In this document: positions 24,901 through 32,794 of the stretch, one piece after another | How positions within the stretch are numbered: position 1 is the first letter of the stretch | Layout of the letters: each line of letters starts with the position of its first letter | NCBI GenBank assembly: GCA_964477735.1 | Contig: CAYZFD010000001.1 | Location: 87,149-151,148, forward strand | DNA from: CAYZFD01 sp964477735 | GTDB lineage: Bacteria; Bacteroidota; Bacteroidia; Flavobacteriales; Flavobacteriaceae | Direction of reading: 5' to 3' | Length of the DNA stretch: 64,000 nt | Position numbers and translations under genes: made by a program | The notes under the pieces: generated by a model | What the model saw: only the letters and a program-made list of their open reading frames with translations | Told to the model about the DNA's origin: nothing | Databases searched by the model: none

Positions 24901-26910
24901 ACTGTGGGTGTTGATAAAGACTATCTCACAATAAATGGAGCTATCGAAGACATCAACAAAATGGTGAGAACTGAAACTCAGCGTGTAACCGTTTTGATTG
25001 ATCCAGGAAACTACGAGGAAATGGTCGTCATCTCAAGCCCAAATATCACATTCAAAAACGCCGCATCGATGCCTAGTATCGCTTTGGCTAACCAAGGCGT
25101 TGATATTGACGACAATGCCGTAAGAATTACTTCATATTATGGCTTTGGCTACCATTATTATAGCCAGGGAGATGACAACAAATGGAATGCTGAAGTTTTA
25201 GAAGTAAATAAAGCCAACGGATATCGTTCAAATGATAATGTTTCTGGAACGACTAAGGCCTCATATTGGAATGCCACAGTGGTTGTGAGCAGCACAGGAT
25301 TTACTGCGGAAGACATCATCTTCGAAAACTCATTCAACCAATACATTTCACTTAAAGAATCACAAGATGTTGTTGTTGAGGGCAATGGCACTAAAGGGCC
25401 TAGGCCAACAACAGTCGGAGATGTTTCTGTTCAAAACCGAAGCTTTGTAGAACGTGCAGCAGCCATAGGAATTGCTGGCGGAGCAGACAAAGTTGTCCTT
25501 AACAATTGTCGTGTGGTTGGTCGTCAAGATGCCTTCTTCGGAAACCGCGGTGCGCGAGTAGCCGTATATCGAGGTGCCATGATGGGGGCTGTTGATTACA
25601 TTTTTGGTGGCATGACAGCGGTGTTCTATCACACAGACTTTGTGCTCAATACCAGTGATACTGCAGGTGATGCAGCCTACATTACTGCAGCACAACAAGA
25701 TGGTGGTCGAGGATATCTGATGTATGAATGTAATGTTATTTCAACAATTCCAGAAGTTGAAACAGCTTCATTATATGGGGCCAAACCAGGATACTTTGGT
25801 CGTCCATGGCAAGCCAACACAAGTGAAGTGGTGTTCTATAAAACCAAAATTGATACGTCAACCTACCCAGGTGACGAAGGTAAATCTCTAATTTCTGCAG
25901 AGGGATGGACAAGCTCACTTGGCGGAGAGTCTGCAGGAATGTATGAATTTCAGACGGTTGAGAAATCTGGAGTTGACAACACTGCAAGTCGTGCGAGTTG
26001 GGCCACGCTGCTCACAACTCCAACCCTCAACGATGGAACTGACATCACCACTTTTAACTTCACCAAAGGCAGCGACGATTGGGATCCATTCCCAGCCCTT
26101 AGAGCTGCTGATGATACCGACGGCGACACCATCGTTGATTTAGATGAAATTGAAAATGGTACAGATCCATCAAAAGCAGACACCGATGGCGACGGAAAAG
26201 ATGATGCCGAAGAAGGCCTAACAGATTTCGACGGAGATGGCATTATTGATGCTTTAGAATCTAGCACAAATGACGAAGACGGCGACGGTTTGGCCGATGA
26301 AAAAGACGTGGACAATCTTGATCCTCTTTCTGATTCTGATGGCGATGGCTATTTAGATTATGATGAAACCACTCAAAATCAAAGTGATGCGAACGATGCC
26401 ACCTCTGTTCCGCTTGACACTGATGGGGATGGAACATCAAACCTGAATGACGACGACGATGATGATGACGGTTTAACTGATGCACAAGAAGCCTTGATTG
26501 GATCGAATCCTACCTTGGTTGACTCTGATGGCGATGGTGTTAATGATTTAATAGACAACTGTCCCACCACCAGCAACGCCGATCAGTCAGATCTTGATTT
26601 CGATGGAATTGGAGACGTTTGTGATGATTTAAAAATTACAGCATCTCAAGCCATCACTCCCAATGGCGATGGCATTAACGACACTTGGTTGGTGGAAAAT
26701 ATTCTCAACCATCCAAAGAGCGTGATCCGTGTCTATAACCGTTGGGGTGCTGAGGTTTTCTCAGTTGTTAATTACCAAAACGATTGGGATGGTCGTCGCA
26801 ATACAGACAGCGCCTCTAGGCTGCCTAGCGGGTCATACTACTACACCATTGATTTAGATGGTGATGGCTCACCAGAAGACAAGGGATGGATTTATATAGC
26901 GTCGAACTAA
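21925..26910 (+). CDS. Giant multimodular pectin methylesterase (CE8), T9SS type-B secreted
   Basis: 1661 residues from the ATG at 21925. An in-frame TTG at 21883 is rejected because MKNIFYFFTLMTSMFVSFAQ is a proper signal peptide. After it come a beta-sandwich, CBM-like module (21-170), two nearly identical modules (about 177-346 and 442-611), Ig/FnIII-like spacers (347-440, 612-870), another CBM-like module (872-988) and a CE8 beta-helix (about 990-1390). Catalytic residues are visible: Q1201-D1202 (GRQDAFFG), D1224 (VDYIFGG) and R1293 (FGRPW). Then follow thrombospondin-type-3 Asp-rich calcium repeats (1396-1569) and a type-B T9SS sorting domain starting ITPNGDGINDTW (1571-1661). It should remove methyl esters from homogalacturonan at the cell surface, opening it to lyases. 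It is the first gene of the locus, with a PorP/SprF gene next to it. The 5' modules hold a 461-bp block that is duplicated almost exactly. Confidence 0.9.
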   Translation: MKNIFYFFTLMTSMFVSFAQTSLSNATAGATITYDFANGLTISGDTSRLDSFQTADNLVGFTSVNTNNDRKFWWHDTQHGVNFYVNNTVEISVAGRAQITFYTCTYGGPNTFIEFSDASGNVLGTVRADNRGDTDGQGFTFDYTGQAGIVTATFVGDDKAIYIHGLKVENSNGLADVWDFGAEQLDANLYDNMLDVATINGWYDAAITPGSNGNTLPDFTVGAVSWVGNPASDRLRTTNTSLTRKDENIYGATDATGLVYANGTTDGSIRYFTIDAQENDEITFKARSGNSGGNLRFHLVSDPTVQDEFSENLGDIKDHTFVAKQTGTYKLYDAADKLIVYRITQKEANYKLLSGTVDVSAAGGIPSDFQIVFTNQFGEEWAVTPSGGNYSVSIPEGQNYTYSLSNAPGYQFQLAASATPSFTYDASVTGLNIAIEAVKAKVWDFGAEQFDANLFENMLDVATINAWYDAAITPGSNGNTLPDFTVGAVSWVGNPASDRLRTTNTSLTRKDENIYGATDATGLVYANGTTDGSIRYFTIDAQENDEITFKARSGNSGGNLRFHLVSDPTVQDEFSENLGDIKDHTFVAKQTGTYKLYDAADKLIVYRITQKQPIYQTLTGAVDVSLAPGIPANYGIVFTNEFGKPFTATMSGGSYSATLPSGYDYQISLENANGYVLSVTEVAVDETTKVLNLAIVKAVVYQVSGSISGLGSDISNLALTYAADPAAGKLFVPKPKINAAAGTYTVELEANVAYTITASGVNDYTLSPETITIGEAAETANLTFTEKPKYAITITSDDLDATQLGKLALTFTNVNETGYEYTFADVSTVELRDGTYTLSYSGLDEYPLEMALTSNLTVDGAAGSKNLSFNKVTNWSFDDRVIVLADTHYKGLQLTQVKNEIAKGHVGVSTAATIKVPVGVNEKMTVSYYYAANFSIDGGTAITTSSGSTSVIETAEYINTGAAATYVTLTFGGTTYITNINVDRIVPYKEVVTVGVDKDYLTINGAIEDINKMVRTETQRVTVLIDPGNYEEMVVISSPNITFKNAASMPSIALANQGVDIDDNAVRITSYYGFGYHYYSQGDDNKWNAEVLEVNKANGYRSNDNVSGTTKASYWNATVVVSSTGFTAEDIIFENSFNQYISLKESQDVVVEGNGTKGPRPTTVGDVSVQNRSFVERAAAIGIAGGADKVVLNNCRVVGRQDAFFGNRGARVAVYRGAMMGAVDYIFGGMTAVFYHTDFVLNTSDTAGDAAYITAAQQDGGRGYLMYECNVISTIPEVETASLYGAKPGYFGRPWQANTSEVVFYKTKIDTSTYPGDEGKSLISAEGWTSSLGGESAGMYEFQTVEKSGVDNTASRASWATLLTTPTLNDGTDITTFNFTKGSDDWDPFPALRAADDTDGDTIVDLDEIENGTDPSKADTDGDGKDDAEEGLTDFDGDGIIDALESSTNDEDGDGLADEKDVDNLDPLSDSDGDGYLDYDETTQNQSDANDATSVPLDTDGDGTSNLNDDDDDDDGLTDAQEALIGSNPTLVDSDGDGVNDLIDNCPTTSNADQSDLDFDGIGDVCDDLKITASQAITPNGDGINDTWLVENILNHPKSVIRVYNRWGAEVFSVVNYQNDWDGRRNTDSASRLPSGSYYYTIDLDGDGSPEDKGWIYIASN
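22453..22961 (+). repeat. Internal module repeat, copy 1 (in the giant esterase gene)
   Basis: 509 bp encoding one about 170-residue beta-rich module starting VWDFGAEQ and ending RITQK. It reappears 795 bp downstream. By eye only one base differs over the last 461 bp (GGATGG versus GCATGG), with six differences in the first 48 bp. Confidence 0.95.
23248..23756 (+). repeat. Internal module repeat, copy 2 (in the giant esterase gene)
   Basis: Direct in-frame repeat of 22453-22961 at an offset of 795 bp (265 residues). Silent positions are also identical, which points to recent duplication or ongoing gene conversion rather than selection on protein alone. Confidence 0.95.
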
Positions 26911-26932
26911 GTTGAATTTTTAAACACAGAAA

Positions 26933-27817
26933 ATGAAAAAATTAAAATTATATACCACTGCACTTTTTTTAGGAGTCATGACCTTTTCATGGTCTCAGCA
27001 AGAAAGCTCTGTTTATCAGTTCAATGACTTGATGCTGATTTACAACCCAGCTTATGCAGGCACCAGCACACAAGCAAACATTACCACCGCCTATGTTAAA
27101 GAATGGGCGGGGGTAGCTTTGTCTCCCGAAACGAAATTCTTAAGCTATGATAAGGCCCTAGGTAAGGGCTTGGGCTTGGGACTTTCGGTGATCAACGACA
27201 ACACATTTGTGGAAACACAAAACCTTTTGTCGTTAGACTTTTCATTTAAAATCCAGGTTAGTGAAGAAACAGATTTGTTTTTTGGATTAAGAGCTACAGG
27301 AATGTTTTACAACCTCAATGCTAGCGGACTTGAGACATTGAGCAGCGTCTCTGATCCAAGTTTGGTTGACATTAGCTTATTCAAACCCAACATGGGCTTT
27401 GGATTTCACCTCAAAAACCACAAATGGAATATGGCGTTGTCGATTCCTCGTTTTTTCAATACCAGCCGCATCTCAGAAGAAAATGGGATTGCATTGTTGT
27501 CCACGGGTAAAACCCACGTCTATGGATCAGCCAGTTATAACTTTGCCCTCGATGGCGCAAACACTTTTGTGCTAAGACCTGGAGTGTTCTTTAGATATGC
27601 CGGCGGAATTCCAATTTCTACTGACCTTAACGCCACCTTAATTTATAATCAAAAAGTTGAGTTTGGGGCGACTTATAGAGTGGACAGTAATTTTGCCGCA
27701 TTATATGCCGTTCAAGTTTCACCAAAATTTAAATTGGGTGTAGCCTATGGCATGAGTGCACGAGATTTGCAGGACATAGATAGTAATTATGAGTTTATGC
27801 TCAAATATAGCTTTTAG
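26933..27817 (+). CDS. PorP/SprF-family type IX secretion outer-membrane protein
   Basis: 294 residues with signal peptide (ALFLGVMTFSWSQ) and the diagnostic YNPAYAGTS motif at about 37-45, followed by amphipathic strands of an outer-membrane beta-barrel ending in Phe (FMLKYSF). SprF-type paralogues serve secretion or surface attachment of cargo with type-B C-terminal domains. The gene lies 22 bp after the type-B esterase, so I infer that this protein handles that esterase. A strong hairpin follows. Confidence 0.93.
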   Translation: MKKLKLYTTALFLGVMTFSWSQQESSVYQFNDLMLIYNPAYAGTSTQANITTAYVKEWAGVALSPETKFLSYDKALGKGLGLGLSVINDNTFVETQNLLSLDFSFKIQVSEETDLFFGLRATGMFYNLNASGLETLSSVSDPSLVDISLFKPNMGFGFHLKNHKWNMALSIPRFFNTSRISEENGIALLSTGKTHVYGSASYNFALDGANTFVLRPGVFFRYAGGIPISTDLNATLIYNQKVEFGATYRVDSNFAALYAVQVSPKFKLGVAYGMSARDLQDIDSNYEFMLKYSF

Positions 27818-27840
27818 TCAAGCAGTTTATTAATTTTAAC

Positions 27841-27887
27841 ACACCTAATCTATCGAGCAAAGATGCTTTTTAGGTTAGGTGTTTTTT
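27841..27887 (+). terminator. Hairpin with T-tract directly before the PL9 start codon
   Basis: ACACCTAATCT (27841-27851) pairs with AGGTTAGGTGT (27872-27882) with one G-T wobble, followed by TTTTT to 27887. The PL9 ATG is only 10 bp further. It may end the esterase/PorP transcript, or let a fraction through as an attenuating hairpin. Confidence 0.75.
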
Positions 27888-27897
27888 CCCGCTTAAC

Positions 27898-29619
27898 ATG
27901 AAATACATTGTTTCAACTTTAACGCTGCTTTTCGTTTGGGCTTGCTCCAAAAGCGAAACTGTTGAAGAACAAAAGCCAACAGCGGTTCTTGTGCAAAAAA
28001 TAACGATTGTTGGCCAGAATATTTCAGATGGCACAACCCAACAATTAAGCGCTACCATTTCTCCAACAGACGCCTCCAATAAAAGCATTACTTGGTCCAC
28101 CTCCGATGCTTCTATTGCAACCATAGACCAAAAAGGATTGCTCTCGGCAGTGAGTAACGGAACCGTAAATGTTAAGGCCACGGCTAATGATGCTTCTAAA
28201 ACCATTGGTCAAAAATCTTTCTTGGTCTCAGGAGTTGTCATTGCCGTACAAAGTGTTAATATACAAGGAGGACGTGACATTACAGACACCAAAAGCTTGC
28301 AACTAGAAGCACAAGTGCTTCCTTCAAACGCCACCAACAAGGCGGTGGAGTGGGCTGTTTCGGATGCCAATATTGCTGAGATTTCCCAAACGGGCTTGCT
28401 AACACCCAAAACCAATGGCGCCGTTGTGGTCACACTCACCTCTAAAGCATCAGCTTCGATTCATAGCCAAATTACCATTAACATCTCAGGATTCAATGGA
28501 CAGGGAACCAACCTAAACACGGCCCAGCAGATCATGGCCGCTATTGGGAATGCACAACCAGGCGATGTCATCACCATTGATGCCGGCACCTATGCTTTTG
28601 GATCTTCAATTGGGCTTTCTAAATCTGGGACAAATAGCGCCCCAATTACCCTTCAGGCCAACCCCAATACTACCGATAGGGTTGTATTCGATTTTTCTTC
28701 AATGTCAACATCATCTTCCAATCGGGGTGTTCGCCTCTCGGGGTCTTATTGGCATGTGAAGCAAATTGATTTTGTTGGTGCAGGCGACAATGGCATGTAT
28801 CTTTCGGGGAATTATAACATCGTAGAAAATTGTGTTTTTAAGGAAAACAAAGACACTGGACTTCAATTAGGAGGAGGCGCCACTAAAAATAAAATTATAA
28901 ATTGTGATTCCTTCGATAATGTTGACCCAACACATGAAAATGCTGATGGCTATGCAGCCAAAATGGATGTAGGAACAGAAAACGAATTTATAGGTTGTCG
29001 TGCTTGGCAAAACTCCGATGATGGCTTTGATGGCTACCTTAGGGGTGCAGATAATGTCACCACTTATTATTCTGATTGTTGGGCTTTTAGCAATGGCTAT
29101 TTTGCAAATGGATCAAAAACAACAGGCGACGGAAACGGATTTAAAACCGGTGGAAGCGACAACAAGCTGTTAAAACATCACACCGTGTTTAACAACTGCA
29201 TTGCAGCAAACAATGTAGCCGATGGATTTGACCACAACAGCAACAGAGGGGATATTGTCATTAACAATGGATCCTCCTACAAAAACGGGCGTAATGTTAG
29301 CTTTAGCAACACAAACATTGCCAATAATTTAACCATAAAAAACACCTTGTCTTTTGATGGTGTCAACAGCGACAGCGTAAAAGCAACCAATCTAGACGTT
29401 ACCAACAACAGTTGGCAAGATGGTCTAGCCGCATCAGCCGACGATTTTGTGAGCATTAACCTCGACTTGCTGAAATCGCCAAGAAATGCTGACGGCTCAT
29501 TGCCTGTGATTGACTTTTTAAAGCTTAAAACATCAAGCGATCTCATTGATAAAGGGGTAGATGTTGGGCTTCCCTATTTAGGCAACGCCCCTGATTTGGG
29601 TGCTTTTGAACTTAAATAA
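27898..29619 (+). CDS. Pectate lyase, PL9-like, lipoprotein with two BIG2 domains
   Basis: 573 residues with lipoprotein signal (LLFVWAC, Cys16) followed by acidic residues (SKSETVEEQ), consistent with surface display. Two bacterial Ig-like group 2 domains (about 33-115 and 118-195, each with the SxTWSTSDASIATI-type motif) precede a right-handed beta-helix (200-573). The lyase region carries ADGYAAKMDVGTENEFIGCR and NSDDGFDGY, the PL9 pattern; K355 is the probable catalytic base and the DD pair a calcium site. It should cleave de-esterified homogalacturonan by beta-elimination. I see no promoter of its own between the hairpin and the ATG. Confidence 0.85.
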   Translation: MKYIVSTLTLLFVWACSKSETVEEQKPTAVLVQKITIVGQNISDGTTQQLSATISPTDASNKSITWSTSDASIATIDQKGLLSAVSNGTVNVKATANDASKTIGQKSFLVSGVVIAVQSVNIQGGRDITDTKSLQLEAQVLPSNATNKAVEWAVSDANIAEISQTGLLTPKTNGAVVVTLTSKASASIHSQITINISGFNGQGTNLNTAQQIMAAIGNAQPGDVITIDAGTYAFGSSIGLSKSGTNSAPITLQANPNTTDRVVFDFSSMSTSSSNRGVRLSGSYWHVKQIDFVGAGDNGMYLSGNYNIVENCVFKENKDTGLQLGGGATKNKIINCDSFDNVDPTHENADGYAAKMDVGTENEFIGCRAWQNSDDGFDGYLRGADNVTTYYSDCWAFSNGYFANGSKTTGDGNGFKTGGSDNKLLKHHTVFNNCIAANNVADGFDHNSNRGDIVINNGSSYKNGRNVSFSNTNIANNLTIKNTLSFDGVNSDSVKATNLDVTNNSWQDGLAASADDFVSINLDLLKSPRNADGSLPVIDFLKLKTSSDLIDKGVDVGLPYLGNAPDLGAFELK

Positions 29620-29700
29620 CAACATGAGTATATTGCCAAAAATAAAATGTTTTTTGAGGAAGATAACAGATTTATTTTATAAAAAAGTCCTGCAAAATCA

Positions 29701-29720
29701 TATCTTTGCAATCGATTACT
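29701..29720 (+). promoter_or_regulatory. kduI operon promoter -7 box with LacI-type operator copy 2
   Basis: TATCTTTG (29701-29708) matches the -7 consensus TAnnTTTG exactly. The operator-like TGCAATCGATTACT (29707-29720) begins on its last bases and covers the expected transcription start. A bound LacI protein would exclude RNA polymerase. The -33 region has no clear TTG. The kduI ATG is 14 bp downstream. Confidence 0.75.
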
Positions 29721-29733
29721 AAAAATTAAAATT

Positions 29734-30570
29734 ATGTATGCTAATAAAACGTATCTAGCCACCCACCCAACAGAGTTTAAAAAATTAGACACTCAGGAAC
29801 TAAGAGATCGTTTCTTAATAGCATCACTTTTTGAGCAAGATCAGCTGAGTTGTTACTACACAACCTATGATCGTTTTGTTGTTGGTGGAGCCATGCCCGT
29901 TTCCAAGGATCTAAAACTTCAGCCTATTGATGAGTTGCGCGCTCAATATTTCTTAGAAAGAAGAGAATTAGGCATCATCAATGTTGGTGAAACGGGAACC
30001 GTTTTGGTTGATGGTGTACGCTATGAACTAGAAAAAGAAGAAGCGCTATATGTAGGCAGAGGCGTTAAGGAGGTTGTTTTTGAGGCTGTTAAAAACAAAC
30101 GCCCCATGTTTTATTTTAATTCTACGCCTGCACATGCTGCTTATCCCACTGAAAAAATATCTTCTGACCGTGCACAATATGTTGAGCTTGGTGACCTAAA
30201 GTTTTCTAACCGAAGAACCATCAAAAAACTCATTGTTCAAGAGATTATCCCAACTTGTCAGCTACAAATGGGTCTAACAAAATTACATGAGGGAAGTGTT
30301 TGGAACACCATGCCAGCACACACACATTTGAGAAGAATGGAGGTTTATTTTTATTATGACATACTGCCCAAAAGTACTGTTTGTCATTTTATTGGAGAAC
30401 CTCAAGAAACCAGACACCTGTTTCTCCAAAATCACCAGGCTGCGATTTCTCCAGCTTGGTCGATTCATTCAGGATCTGGAACATCTAACTACACCTTCAT
30501 TTGGGGAATGGCTGGAGAAAACCTAGATTATGGAGACATGGACGCTGTTGAAGTAGAAGATTTAATGTAA
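29734..30570 (+). CDS. kduI: 5-dehydro-4-deoxy-D-glucuronate isomerase (DKI isomerase)
   Basis: 278 residues, the full family length. A cytoplasmic zinc cupin that converts 5-keto-4-deoxyuronate, which forms spontaneously from unsaturated galacturonate, to 2,5-diketo-3-deoxygluconate. The metal site is visible in MPAHTHLRRMEVY (H196, H198, E203). The N-terminal part carries the family-typical GGAMPVSKDLKL. It is the first gene of the ten-gene catabolic operon and lies 2 bp before kduD. Confidence 0.96.
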   Translation: MYANKTYLATHPTEFKKLDTQELRDRFLIASLFEQDQLSCYYTTYDRFVVGGAMPVSKDLKLQPIDELRAQYFLERRELGIINVGETGTVLVDGVRYELEKEEALYVGRGVKEVVFEAVKNKRPMFYFNSTPAHAAYPTEKISSDRAQYVELGDLKFSNRRTIKKLIVQEIIPTCQLQMGLTKLHEGSVWNTMPAHTHLRRMEVYFYYDILPKSTVCHFIGEPQETRHLFLQNHQAAISPAWSIHSGSGTSNYTFIWGMAGENLDYGDMDAVEVEDLM

Positions 30571-30572
30571 TC

Positions 30573-31355
30573 ATGAATTTATTTGATTTAAAAAATAAAA
30601 CTGCTTTTGTTTCGGGGGCCACCCACGGGTTGGGCATGGCCATAGCTACAGGGCTGGCCGAGGCTGGAGCTAAAATCATTGTTTCAAGTACAAATCAAGA
30701 CAAACTTCAAGCCGCCCTAAAAGCATATCATGACAGTGGCTTTGAGGCCGAAGGCGTAGTGCTAGACATCACGAACGAAGACCAGGTGAAATCAGTAACC
30801 TCCAAAATTTTGGCCAATCAAAAAATAGATATTTTGGTGAACAATGCTGGTATTATTAAAAGAATTCCTGCTTTAGAAATGAGTGTCGCTGATTTTAAAT
30901 CGGTCATAGATGTTCATCTTACGGGTTCTTTCCACATGGCACAACAATTTGCAAAACAAATGGTAGAAACTGGCGGTGGAAAAATCATTAACATTTGCTC
31001 CATGATGAGTGAGTTAGGACGAAACAGCGTTACCGCCTATGCTGCAGCGAAAGGAGGGCTTAAAATGCTCACCAGAAATTTAGCCACTGAGTGGGCCAAA
31101 TACAACATTCAAGTTAATGGAATTGGCCCTGGATATTTTGAAACCAGCCAAACCGCACCCATTCGAGTAGATGGGCACCCGTTTAACGATTTTATTGTGA
31201 ACAGAACGCCAGCAGGCCGATGGGGAAAAACAGAAGATTTGAAAGGAGCAGCCATATTTTTAGCCACCAAAGCCAGCGATTTTGTAAACGGACAAATCAT
31301 TTATGTTGACGGTGGTATATTGGCTACCATTGGCAAACCAAACAACGAAAAATAA
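30573..31355 (+). CDS. kduD: 2-dehydro-3-deoxy-D-gluconate 5-dehydrogenase (SDR family)
   Basis: A 260-residue classical short-chain dehydrogenase. The dinucleotide site is SGATHGLG (14-21) and the catalytic pair is Y156-x3-K160 (YAAAK). It reduces 2,5-diketo-3-deoxygluconate to 2-keto-3-deoxygluconate (KDG). Assignment as KduD rather than a gluconate 5-dehydrogenase rests mostly on its place after kduI. Its stop shares 1 nt with the uxaC start (TAATG), indicating coupled translation. Confidence 0.9.
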   Translation: MNLFDLKNKTAFVSGATHGLGMAIATGLAEAGAKIIVSSTNQDKLQAALKAYHDSGFEAEGVVLDITNEDQVKSVTSKILANQKIDILVNNAGIIKRIPALEMSVADFKSVIDVHLTGSFHMAQQFAKQMVETGGGKIINICSMMSELGRNSVTAYAAAKGGLKMLTRNLATEWAKYNIQVNGIGPGYFETSQTAPIRVDGHPFNDFIVNRTPAGRWGKTEDLKGAAIFLATKASDFVNGQIIYVDGGILATIGKPNNEK

Positions 31356-32764
31356 TGACGGCTAACAACAACTTTTTAGACAAAGACTTTTTGCTTTTCA
31401 ACGACTACTCCAAGTCGTTATACCACCAATATGCAGCACCCCAACCCATCATAGATTACCATTGTCATTTGTCTCCAAAACTGATTGCCGAAAACCATCA
31501 GTTTGAGAACATTACCAAAATTTGGATAGATGGAGATCATTATAAATGGCGCGCCATGCGCACCCTCGGTGTCAACGAAAAATACATTACAGGTGACGCT
31601 TCAGACAAGGAAAAATTTTTGAAATGGGCAGCATGTGTCCCTAAACTTATCCGAAACCCATTATATCACTGGACGCATCTAGAACTGCAACGTTATTTCA
31701 ACATCGACACTTTGCTAAACCCCGAAACAGCAGAAGATATATATGAAAAAACCACGGCCATGCTTCAACAGCCCGATTATAGTTGTTTGGGCTTGTTAAA
31801 GAAGATGAATGTTTCTGTCGTTTGTACTACTGAAGATCCTATCGACACACTAAACTATCACGAGCAATTCAAAAACCACCCATCTGGCCTCATCCTTTCA
31901 ACGGCATTTAGGCCTGATAAAGCCATTGAAATTCAACAAGATAACTTCTTAGGCTATCTCAAGCAGTTGGAAAAAGTTGCTCAAATTAGCATTAATTCAT
32001 ACGAAACCCTTAAAGAAGCACTTTCCTTAAGAATGGACTATTTTGATGCTCATGGATGCAAATTGTCTGATCATGGTTTAGAATATGTTCCCTTTGCTTC
32101 TTGCTCTGAAACTCAGGCTGCTGCCATCCTTCAAAAAAGATTTCAAGGCGAAGAACTTTCAACATTAGAAGTCCATCAGTTTAAAACTGCCATCACCTTG
32201 TTTCTAGCCAAATCCTATCACATAAGGGGATGGGTGCAGCAGTTTCATTTGGGCGCCATGCGTAACAACAATAAGCGGATGCTCTCTGAACTTGGACCCG
32301 ACACGGGTTGGGATTCTATAGGAAATTACAACCAGGCAGCAGGGCTTTCGAAATTTCTAGACACCTTAGACGGGAGTGATCAGTTGGCCAAAACCATTTT
32401 ATACAATTTAAATCCTGCCGACAACGAAATTTTCGCAACCATGATTGGAAACTTCAATGACGGAAGCGTGAAGGGAAAAGTGCAATTCGGTTCGGGATGG
32501 TGGTTTTTAGATCAGCTAGATGGCATGACAAAACAAATCAATGCACTTTCAAACATGGGCGTGCTAAGTACTTTTGTTGGCATGCTCACCGATTCGAGGA
32601 GTTTTATGTCTTTCCCTAGACACGAATATTTTCGAAGATTGTTATGCCAGCTTATAGGGGCTGATATCGATCAGGGATTGCTTCCAAATGATATGAAATC
32701 CATCGGACAGATCGTTGAAGACATTTGTTTTAACAACGCACAAAACTTTTTTAATTTTAAATAA
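31355..32764 (+). CDS. uxaC: Glucuronate/galacturonate isomerase
   Basis: A 469-residue amidohydrolase-fold isomerase that turns D-galacturonate into D-tagaturonate (and glucuronate into fructuronate). Typical segments are YHCHLSPKLIAENHQF near residue 36, TTEDPIDTLNYH (about 157-168), HLGAMRNNN (about 303-311) and GSGWWFLDQLDG. The length matches the family (about 470). It starts the saturated-uronate branch, with uxaB and uxaA at the end of the same operon. Confidence 0.96.
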   Translation: MTANNNFLDKDFLLFNDYSKSLYHQYAAPQPIIDYHCHLSPKLIAENHQFENITKIWIDGDHYKWRAMRTLGVNEKYITGDASDKEKFLKWAACVPKLIRNPLYHWTHLELQRYFNIDTLLNPETAEDIYEKTTAMLQQPDYSCLGLLKKMNVSVVCTTEDPIDTLNYHEQFKNHPSGLILSTAFRPDKAIEIQQDNFLGYLKQLEKVAQISINSYETLKEALSLRMDYFDAHGCKLSDHGLEYVPFASCSETQAAAILQKRFQGEELSTLEVHQFKTAITLFLAKSYHIRGWVQQFHLGAMRNNNKRMLSELGPDTGWDSIGNYNQAAGLSKFLDTLDGSDQLAKTILYNLNPADNEIFATMIGNFNDGSVKGKVQFGSGWWFLDQLDGMTKQINALSNMGVLSTFVGMLTDSRSFMSFPRHEYFRRLLCQLIGADIDQGLLPNDMKSIGQIVEDICFNNAQNFFNFK

Positions 32765-32794
32765 CATTACATCAACCAAACAAAACACACCCTA

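Noticed and set aside
25950..26576. Minus-strand open frames rich in Ser or His opposite the esterase 3' end
   Set aside because: They are antisense shadows of the Asp-rich calcium repeats (GAT/GAC codons), with no signal or domain.
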